Of a DNA stretch of 64,000 nucleotides, positions 1 through 6,900 are shown one piece after another. This stretch comes from Treponema sp. (lineage in GTDB: Bacteria; Spirochaetota; Spirochaetia; Treponematales; Treponemataceae): positions 1 through 64,000 of the forward strand of contig JAFUYH010000019.1 in NCBI GenBank assembly GCA_017470605.1, given 5' to 3'. Both the position numbers and the translations under genes were made by a program. Within the stretch, counting starts at the first letter, position 1, and every line of letters begins with the position of its first letter. The notes beneath the pieces are model-generated. The model searched no databases and was not told where the DNA came from. It saw only the letters and a list, made by a program, of their open reading frames with translations.

Positions 1-175
1 AACATATATTATGTTTCCATTTTCTATGAAAAATACTAGTTATCAAATATTTATAAAATACGATGATACGTCCAATAATGATTATTCCAGAAAAGCTGAC
101 AAAAGAACCGATAGATACGGTTTTTATTCTAATGTAACAGGTGTATTTAATTACTTTATAATCACCACTATCTAA
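1..175 (+). pseudogene. Silent tail-fibre C-terminal cassette, cut by window edge
   Basis: Open frame from the window edge to a TAA at 173-175. It encodes the last 57 residues of a cassette present almost identically at 1734-1908 (one mismatch at 142 versus 1875). No start codon or ribosome site is visible, as expected for a promoterless C-terminal module. The stop abuts the next CGGACGG core at 177. Its N-terminal part must lie left of the window. Confidence 0.6.
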
Positions 176-183
176 ACGGACGG
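1..183 (+). repeat. Long direct repeat, copy 1 (copy 2 at 1734-1916)
   Basis: The 183 bases at 1-183 match 1734-1916 with one substitution (T142 versus A1875), at a constant offset of 1733. The repeat covers a cassette 3-prime part plus the following CGGACGG core, and may be longer because copy 1 meets the window edge. Such identity implies a recent duplication or ongoing gene conversion within the cassette array. Confidence 0.9.
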
Positions 184-526
184 AAATAAAAAACTAACAG
201 AAGCAAGTTTTCCAATCAAAATGGCAGAGAAAATTTATATAACAAGGTTTTTCCAATCTGGTAGCGAAAAAACAATAGATTTATATTCCTTGGGTTTAAT
301 TAATTACGACTCAATATTAGTCGCTATTAATGGGCAATACGGATTTGGTGGTGCCGCCGTTGCACTGTGCAATATCGAAGATGGAAGTATTAAAATAAAA
401 GAGTGGGTAAAACGCACCAATACTTGGTGTGATTTTACATTGACAGAAAGTCGTTATCTGAAAATCAAAAATACATCAGGCGGAAATTTAAACACTGTTT
501 CAGTTATGGTAATTAGATTAGGATAA
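176..526 (+). CDS. Silent tail-fibre C-terminal cassette
   Basis: The frame opens at the core (ACG GAC GGA at 176) and runs to TAA at 524-526, 116 residues. An internal ATG at 221 has no good ribosome site, so independent translation is doubtful. It lies tail to tail with the variable end of the expressed fibre gene (564-898, minus). Inverting the segment between the cores at 177-183 and 892-898 would fuse this cassette in frame to the constant N-terminus of that gene, as in the Mu G segment. No sequence family is recognised. Confidence 0.6.
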   Translation, partial: TDGNKKLTEASFPIKMAEKIYITRFFQSGSEKTIDLYSLGLINYDSILVAINGQYGFGGAAVALCNIEDGSIKIKEWVKRTNTWCDFTLTESRYLKIKNTSGGNLNTVSVMVIRLG

Positions 527-530
527 AATA

Positions 531-556
531 CACTATATGCATAACTTTATTTTCTG
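531..556 (+). repeat. Relic junction sequence, inverted copy at 2808-2833
   Basis: CACTATATGCATAACTTTAT and the next few bases follow the stop of cassette 176-526. The same sequence with two differences occurs on the minus strand at 2833-2808, just after the stop of cassette 2834-3169 and just before the core at 2799-2805. Here the homology stops before the core and runs into the end of the expressed fibre gene. It looks like a junction truncated by an earlier rearrangement. Confidence 0.6.
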
Positions 557-563
557 TACAACC

Positions 564-1427
564 TTAATTCAATAATTCAATAGTCCAAACTAAATTATCT
601 ACATTAGTCACTCCATTAAGACTTATTGTACCAACCACATTAGTTGCATTAATAGATATGTTGAAATTCTTTATTATTTGAATGTTACAAACTTCACCCC
701 GTTTATAACGTCCAATAGCGTCTATATATGCTAATGAAACTCCATTTTCAATAATATGCAATTTAAAATATGTTTCCCTATATGAGTCCAGCCCCAAATT
801 TATTAGAACCCTTATTAAAAAATTGACACCTTGATTGCCATACATTGCCATTTTTAACATATCTATTTTTTTTGATGAATATATTTTCGTTCCGTCCGTA
901 TAAATCGTATAATCAGATGTACTCTCTCTTACATTTGAATCTGCATCAAAAGCGATACCGTTTCCGTATGGAATTACTGTGAACTCAAGGGTCTGTCCAG
1001 CAGATGCAGCACCTGTTGCCATTGTCTTGCCCTGTGCGAGCATAGGAATAGCACCGCTTCCATTGATGTTCAATGTAGGGTAAGTTCCGTCCGAAACTGA
1101 ACCATAAGTAATACCGTAAGTAAAAATTACACGGATTTTCAGACCTATTAAATATTGAGTGTTCTGCTGTGCATCTTGATAACTCAAAGCAAAATCGGGA
1201 TAGTTTGAGCAGGTTGCAGCATAAGCACCGTTCTGCGGATTGTTTGAATTACAGACTGCAACAGGTTCACACAATGACTGTGCAAGTGTTCTGTGAACTA
1301 ATTTATTGACACCGCTTGCTAAATCTGTGTGCTGTGCTGGAATTGCATCTGAAAGTTTGAAATTGTCATTTGCTGATGTTCCGTTGTTTATCGGATCAAG
1401 CTGATTAAACTGCTTTATTAGTGGCAT
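564..1427 (-). CDS. Phage tail fibre / receptor-binding protein with exchangeable C-terminus
   Basis: 287 residues with a good ribosome site (AAAGGAG) before ATG 1427. Residues 1 to about 176 are the apparent constant part. The sequence then reads Y-T-D-G-T at the core 892-898 and continues into a C-terminal domain of about 110 residues that belongs to one cassette. This is the only cassette in the array joined to a long N-terminal part with a start, so it is probably the expressed version. It overlaps the end of the upstream small gene by 23 bases. A second core copy lies within the constant part (1087-1093). Role (host receptor binding at the tail tip) is inferred from position after the gpJ-like gene and from the cassette structure. 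No enzymatic motif is visible. Confidence 0.7.
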   Translation of the reverse strand: MPLIKQFNQLDPINNGTSANDNFKLSDAIPAQHTDLASGVNKLVHRTLAQSLCEPVAVCNSNNPQNGAYAATCSNYPDFALSYQDAQQNTQYLIGLKIRVIFTYGITYGSVSDGTYPTLNINGSGAIPMLAQGKTMATGAASAGQTLEFTVIPYGNGIAFDADSNVRESTSDYTIYTDGTKIYSSKKIDMLKMAMYGNQGVNFLIRVLINLGLDSYRETYFKLHIIENGVSLAYIDAIGRYKRGEVCNIQIIKNFNISINATNVVGTISLNGVTNVDNLVWTIELLN

Positions 1428-1587
1428 CTGTTATCTCCTTTGCAACTGGTTTGTCTGCAGTAAGCTGGTCTTGCGCCTGTCTTATGATGTTCTGTAAAGT
1501 TGGTAAAGCTTCTTCTATTGAAAGTTTTGACAGGCCTTTGTGAACAAGATTGTATTCTTCTGGCAAAAGACTAAGTTCTATTTTCAT
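1405..1587 (-). CDS. Small phage protein upstream of tail fibre
   Basis: 60 residues, mostly helical and acidic, starting at ATG 1587 after a GGAGG site. It overlaps the fibre gene start (1427) by 23 bases, so the two are probably translationally coupled. It may be a small tail accessory or fibre-assembly protein. No family recognised. Confidence 0.6.
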   Translation of the reverse strand: MKIELSLLPEEYNLVHKGLSKLSIEEALPTLQNIIRQAQDQLTADKPVAKEITDATNKAV

Positions 1588-1680
1588 AATATATTAATCC
1601 TCCAAAAACAGGTGTCTTAATTATACAAAAAACAAAAATAAAAAAACTTTCTCTGAAAGTATCTTTAGTATGAAATATAT

Positions 1681-1908
1681 ACGGACGGTACTGCTTTAAT
1701 ATGGGGGTCGGTAACACGCTCTACTGAAACTGTAACATATATTATGTTTCCATTTTCTATGAAAAATACTAGTTATCAAATATTTATAAAATACGATGAT
1801 ACGTCCAATAATGATTATTCCAGAAAAGCTGACAAAAGAACCGATAGATACGGTTTTTATTCTAATGTAACAGGAGTATTTAATTACTTTATAATCACCA
1901 CTATCTAA
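1681..1908 (+). pseudogene. Silent tail-fibre C-terminal cassette
   Basis: The frame starts at the core (ACG GAC GGT) and runs 75 codons to TAA at 1906-1908. The frame upstream of the core reaches a stop (TAG 1666-1668) with no start codon. Most of it is duplicated at 1-175. The flank ATATATACGGACGGTAC resembles the junction of the expressed fibre gene (TTTATACGGACGGAAC), so this is a plausible exchange partner. Confidence 0.6.
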
Positions 1909-1916
1909 ACGGACGG
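1734..1916 (+). repeat. Long direct repeat, copy 2 (copy 1 at 1-183)
   Basis: Second copy of the near-identical repeat. It is the 3-prime part of the cassette that starts at 1681 and includes the core at 1910-1916. After the core the two copies diverge completely into different cassettes (176-526 versus 1909-2313), so the core is a junction between a shared and a variable segment. Confidence 0.9.
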
Positions 1917-2313
1917 TAGCACAAAATATAACGGCAATGAATGTTATAAGTTAAAAACCTTAACCCGTATAGGTTATGACTCTGCAGAAGTTATGTATGT
2001 TAGGGTACTTGACGTTACAAATAAAAATAATGAATATTGTTTTGTAATTTTATCAAGAGGTGGAGAACTACTCTTAGTTACAAGTGGTTATGAGAGCTCA
2101 GCTGGTAGTCGTCCACTTGTAAAGAGATTGTTGAATAGGTATACCAAAATTCTGGGAGTATCATGGGATAATAATGATATAATAATAAAACTGGCAGGCT
2201 ATAGTCATGCCACATTTATTTCACAGATTATGGGAACAAAAAATGCACCTGTCAGCACTCGCATAGCGGCTGAATCTGAGTATCAGAATGGAACAATTCT
2301 TACAATTGAGTAA
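1909..2313 (+). CDS. Silent tail-fibre C-terminal cassette
   Basis: The frame opens at the core (ACG GAC GGT, 1909) directly after the previous cassette's TAA and gives 134 residues to the stop at 2311-2313. An internal ATG at 1993 lacks a clear ribosome site. It is convergent with the minus-strand cassette 2381-2806, giving a second tail-to-tail pair flanked by inverted cores (1910-1916 and 2799-2805). Beta-rich, no recognised family. Confidence 0.6.
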   Translation, partial: TDGSTKYNGNECYKLKTLTRIGYDSAEVMYVRVLDVTNKNNEYCFVILSRGGELLLVTSGYESSAGSRPLVKRLLNRYTKILGVSWDNNDIIIKLAGYSHATFISQIMGTKNAPVSTRIAAESEYQNGTILTIE

Positions 2314-2380
2314 TATTTGATTTACTGGAAAATATTTTGCCAATCTGACTAACAATTTTACTGAAATGTAATTTTTTATC

Positions 2381-2806
2381 TTATAAACGATACTCTATAC
2401 CAAAAGGACTTTCGCAAATTAACTCAATTCCACCTACTTGTGATATAGACTTTTTATTAAAATATATACCGTTGCTATCCCACCCAAATTCCATATTGCC
2501 CCAGTTTGTAATAAGAGAAAAATTACTTGCCGATGATGCATTACTATATCCACCTTGAACAAAAATTGGAGTTAATCCACGATTATCTGTTCCACTTATA
2601 GATGTATAATTCAGCCTTAAAATATATTCGCTTACACAGGTTAGATTTCCTGCTCCTTGATGAGCAGATAGCGTGACTTTTATCCACTTAGGAATATCCG
2701 CTGAATTTGTATTTATATCTTTATGAAAATAATAATTTGTATTTTGACTTGAAATGTATTTTTCCCATGAAACTAATTTACTTAATACTTTTTTTGAGCC
2801 GTCCGC
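2381..2806 (-). pseudogene. Silent tail-fibre C-terminal cassette without start codon
   Basis: Minus-strand frame from GCG GAC GGC (2806) to TAA (2383-2381), 141 residues, beginning A-D-G-S. The short upstream frame encodes F-I-F-L before A-D-G-S, matching the start of the module at 3472 (Y-V-F-L-A-D-G-S), but no ATG is present. The product would be a beta-rich domain. It is convergent with cassette 1909-2313. Confidence 0.6.
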
Positions 2807-2833
2807 TAAGAAAATAAAGTTATGTGTATAGTG

Positions 2834-3169
2834 CTAACGTATTCTTACAGCATTAAGAAAGACAGTAACTGCACTTCCATTAGAATTGAAATTGTTGATA
2901 TAAATAGATTTTGCTGATGTAAGTTTGACAGTAAGCGATACAATTTCGTGTAAAGAATTATCATTCGTAGTTGTTGCAATATCAAACCATCTACCAGTTA
3001 GCTCTGGTGCTTGCATCAATCTAAATGTAGTAGAAGTTGTTTTGCCGTACAAAGATACTTGCCATAATCCTGCTTCTAACATTACGCTTCCAGATAGTTG
3101 CGTCCACGCACCTGTCCCTGTTCCAGTAAAAGTGTGTGTTTTAGTTTCTCCTATTTTACTTCCGTCCGT
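2834..3169 (-). CDS. Silent tail-fibre C-terminal cassette
   Basis: The frame starts at ACG GAC GGA (3169), immediately after the TAA of the preceding cassette, and runs 111 codons to TAG (2836-2834). An internal ATG at 3082 would give 82 residues but lacks a clear ribosome site. The sequence is rich in T, S and N with alternating hydrophobic residues, suggesting a jelly-roll-like fibre tip. Beginning T-D-G-S makes it interchangeable in frame with the other modules. Confidence 0.6.
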   Translation of the reverse strand, partial: TDGSKIGETKTHTFTGTGTGAWTQLSGSVMLEAGLWQVSLYGKTTSTTFRLMQAPELTGRWFDIATTTNDNSLHEIVSLTVKLTSAKSIYINNFNSNGSAVTVFLNAVRIR

Positions 3170-3472
3170 TTATACCGCACTCCAACTACTCCAAGTTGTT
3201 TCTCCGCTATCCAAGGTTCCGTATCGCTTGTAAATAAGACCACCAATTCCGCTAGGTACACATACTTGCGTGTAACGGTCTGTATTTCGTTTGTAAGTTG
3301 TAATAATGCTAGGTTTAACAGGACAATTATTTGCACCATTTGACATAACATAACTTGCTTTATAGTTAGCTTGTGAAGGTATACATTCATTGGCATCTGT
3401 AATATTTGTAAACATTCTTTCTCCATGAGCATATTTTGCACTTCCGTCCGCTAAGAATACATAATTTGACAT
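3170..3472 (-). CDS. Short fibre module with own start, knob-like C-terminus
   Basis: 100 residues from ATG 3472. The first residues are M-S-N-Y-V-F-L-A-D-G-S with the core (3444-3450) inside, so only about eight residues precede the exchange point. The C-terminal part (Y-T-Q-V...G-L-I-Y-K-R...T-T-W-S-S-W) resembles the pyocin-knob type domain found at phage fibre tips. The ribosome site is weak (AAGAG). It is either a short expressed fibre protein or a cassette keeping a vestigial start. The next cassette begins one base after its stop. Confidence 0.55.
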   Translation of the reverse strand: MSNYVFLADGSAKYAHGERMFTNITDANECIPSQANYKASYVMSNGANNCPVKPSIITTYKRNTDRYTQVCVPSGIGGLIYKRYGTLDSGETTWSSWSAV

Positions 3473-3501
3473 ACTCTTATATTGTGTATATATTTGATTG
3501 T

Positions 3502-3900
3502 ATGAAGAAGTTCGGAGTGATTGGAATAGTCTGTTTGTTGTTTCTCTTGTTTGGGTGTGAATTTCAGAAAGAAAACTATTATGTCATTTTAAACGTTGAT
3601 TCTGAAAAAACTCAAAATTATGTTCTACATGAAAACAAATGGAACTCTTCATTAAATTATATCGAAGTAAAATTGGATGATGAAATTTACTTAAATTACT
3701 TTTTAATTCCAGACCATAACGCTTACGTTGATGTAATTTCTTATAGTAGTACAAATCCCGACATTATAACTGTTACTGGTATAGATACTGACACTAAGAC
3801 TTTAGTTGCAAAAGCAAAATCGGTTGGAGAAGCAAAAATAAGTTTAGACACAAAAAAATATGGAAGTTCAACTACGTTAAAAATCGAAGTTACAGACTAA
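3502..3900 (+). CDS. Predicted lipoprotein with Ig-like domain (moron)
   Basis: From ATG 3502 the product is 132 residues. It has a typical lipoprotein signal (M-K-K-F then a hydrophobic run ending L-L-F-G-C), so Cys19 would be lipidated. An upstream ATG at 3436 would bury this signal and is rejected. The C-terminal half (S-S-T-N-P-D-I-I-T-V...A-K-S-V-G-E-A-K-I-S) looks like a bacterial Ig-like (BIG2) domain. It is on the opposite strand to all neighbouring late genes, and its stop overlaps the stop of the gpJ-like gene by three bases. That placement fits a lysogenic-conversion gene expressed in the prophage. Possible roles are surface modification or superinfection exclusion; neither is proven. 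Confidence 0.65.
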   Translation: MKKFGVIGIVCLLFLLFGCEFQKENYYVILNVDSEKTQNYVLHENKWNSSLNYIEVKLDDEIYLNYFLIPDHNAYVDVISYSSTNPDIITVTGIDTDTKTLVAKAKSVGEAKISLDTKKYGSSTTLKIEVTD

Positions 3901-6900
3901 CGAGCAGGACTTGTGTATGTTCCTGTTAGTGCAAATTGACTAAAAGCCTTAAACATACTAACTGATTTATTTAAACAAACCTTAACATAGTTAAGGGTAA
4001 AATCTGCTCCACCAAAAGCACCACCTTTATATCCATTATCTATTGTTATACCTATTATGCTATTATCAGTAAATGTCACTATCTGTGATACCTCTTGTGT
4101 TCCTGTGGTTGATACATTGGTAGTAGTATTTCCGATAGTTATGTCACAACCGCTTAAAGAAGGGTCATTCATAGTTAATCCAACTTTTATTTTACAACTT
4201 CCATTACCAAAAGGGCAGAATGAATAGTAATTAATATCACCACCCATGCTTAAATTAGTATATTCTTTATTAACAACATCACCTGCTGTTAATCCAGTCA
4301 AAATGAAGTCCGCACCTGAAATCGTACCACTAAAAGTACCTGTCGCACCATCTAACTCACCTTTTATTGTACAAGTGTTATCAATAGTGAGATTCTTAAT
4401 TGTTGCATTTTTAGCATCTAATGTTCCAATAGAAGCGATATTTGCCCATAGGTTATCTGCTTCAATCAAAGAAGTATTGATATAGCCACCTGCAATTAAA
4501 GTCTCGTTCAAAGCACTCTCACTTGCTAATGCTTCCCAATCTGTATAACCAAGTTTCTTTGCTAAAGCGTCTTTTGAGTTTAACTCTGCTTGGTCGGCTT
4601 TAGTTCTTACAGAATCGGCAACATCGTCAACTTCATCTGATAATGAATCTAAATCGCTAGATGTTGCATAACCTTCAATTACAACAGACCTTAGATATGC
4701 AGTCGTATCTGTGAGTTTCCAACCAGTGTGGTTTGTTTCACTGTAATTATCTGACTGCATTGTTCCTGTTTTGCCAGTTGCGGAATCTTTTCCAATTGTA
4801 AGATTTGCAGTAATAGTAGAGTTGATTAATGCAGAGCCAGTTACCTTTAAGTTTTCGGTTACTGTTTCCCAAGCAATCATCTTTTTAATACTCAAAATAA
4901 CATCGGAGTTATTCTGGGCAAGTTCGGCTTCTGCAACCTGTAATAAGTCTGGAAGTGCTGTACCAAGGTGTCTGCCAGTATTATCTTTTTCGTACTGCTG
5001 ACCGTTCCATTTATAGATACATCCACTTTTTAACTGTGTAAATCCGCTTCCTTCGTATGGTGTGTTATCTGCACCAACCCAAGCAAAGTAATCACCGATT
5101 ACAGGGTTAGAGGGAATTGATGCAACTGTTGTAATTTTTCCGTCATATCGTCCGCCCTTTACGATTGATGCTGTGTAATAAACAACATAAGTAGTCGGGT
5201 TAGAAGCCTGTGTCTGAATACCAAGAGGAACTATTTCTGATTCCTTCCACTTTGTTCCGTTGTAGGTGTAGAATGTACCCTCATAGAATACACCGCCCTC
5301 AACAAGTTCTTCTGATGCAGTTGTTTCTATTCCTTTCCAGTATATGAAACCACCGCTTACTGCAGAAGGAAGAGAAGCAACTGTATTAAACTCTCCATAC
5401 CATCTGCCATCTTCATCTGCAACCCATACAAGCGGATTTCCATCCTCATCAACTAATACATCATTATCTGCGTAACCTGTGAAGATTACAGGAACTTTAA
5501 TAAGGTTCCTTTTAAGTCTTGTGCCCTGTGCAACTGTAAAGTTTAATCGTGTTCCTTTTTCAAGAACTGTTGCACTTACAGTCATTCCTGCAGGTAAATC
5601 TATCTGCCCGAAACTGAATGTAATATCTTCATCATTCTGAATAACACGGACATCCATAAAAGCAGTTTGTGGAGTTGAAACAATTCCATCTTCATCAACT
5701 GCAAACACTCCTTCGCTTGGTGTAAACAGTACGTTTGGTGTTTCGTTAATTCGTTCACCGATTAAATCAAGAACATCCCGCTTTGAAAGTCCTTCTGAAA
5801 GGATTTTGGCACACTCACTCCATTCGCTTGATTCAATTGTATCTGTTGTTTGTGTACTCAAAGCTGTTGCGTGAATTTCCCAGCACGGTGTAAAATCTTC
5901 ATCATCAACTTCTGGTATAGATGTACTCCAACCGTTCCAGTTAGAACAAGCCATAGTTGCGTATTCAAAGTTATAAGTAACTGTAGCAGGTAAATCTTGC
6001 GGAGTTGAGCTTAATCGTTTATACAGACTTATTGTGCAGGTGTTCAAACCGTTTACACCGTTTTGTCCAACTTTGATAGGTCTAGCCCATTCGTTTGATT
6101 GAATAGTATCTGTTTGAGTTTGTCCGTGTGCGGTTGCAGAAGTAACCCACACATTTGTTAAATCACTTGGTACAGTTACAGACCAACCGTTATTAAGCGA
6201 AGGGTCTCCCCAAGTAATTGTATCTGTTGAGAAGTCGTATACACAAGTTGTTCCAATTCCACTTGAAGGAAGGTCGGTTTCAGAGTACTTGTAGAGAGTA
6301 ACAATGTGATTAGCGTAACGACCTGAAATTAAAGCTCTCATTGTTTCTAGAGATTTTTGAAAGTATTCATCATTTGTTACAGTACCCTTATCAACTTCAT
6401 TTGCGAACTCAGATAGTTTATTCTCAAAATCCGGCAACACAAAATCCGGTTCATCAACTCCAAAGATTTCCGGGGCATATTCTACACATGTTAAATCTGC
6501 AGAAAGGTCTTCTCCACACTGAATGTCGGTAACTATGAGATCTAAGGTTTCATTGCCGGTTAAACCAAATGCAAAAAGACAGCCCTCAACATTTGAAGGA
6601 ATCTGTCCGGAAATTGTAATCTCATTTGACGTACCTGCAACAGTCTGGACATTATACAAAGCTGCAGTTCCGTCTGATTTACGGATTCTTACAGCATAAG
6701 TTTTTCCGCTTTCCATTGTGACCTGTTCGTCAAGAATAAGCTTCTGTCCGTCTACAGCTTCAATACGACCCTGCTTTAATCCTGCCAGTGCTATGTCTCC
6801 TGCATACTTAATCCAGTCACCTTTACGGCACATAAGATATTCAAAATCACATGAAAACTTAACGACAGTAAAACGGTGTTTGCTTACTGCATAGTTGTAC

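Larger units (their letters stand above)
177..3450. repeat. CGGACGG core repeated at cassette junctions (putative crossover sites)
   Basis: The 7-mer CGGACGG occurs at 177-183(+), 892-898(-), 1087-1093(-), 1682-1688(+), 1910-1916(+), 2799-2805(-), 3162-3168(-) and 3444-3450(-). Except for 1087, which lies inside the constant part of the expressed gene, each copy sits at the first codons of a cassette and encodes D-G in the same frame. Adjacent bases fall into groups: TATACGGACGG (892, 1682), TAAACGGACGG (177, 1910, 3162) and CTTAGCGGACGG (2799, 3444). The density is far above what this AT-rich stretch would give by chance. Both orientations are present, as inversion requires. That these are recombinase sites is inference. 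Confidence 0.6.

Noticed and set aside
1087..1093. Core CGGACGG inside the constant part of the fibre gene as another crossover site
   Set aside because: It encodes D-G-T in the right phase but no cassette starts there; it may be chance or a former junction. Kept only in the site list.
1..3900. Diversity-generating retroelement driving fibre variation
   Set aside because: No reverse transcriptase, accessory gene or template repeat is visible. The variation is by whole-cassette difference at a common core, not adenine-specific substitution.
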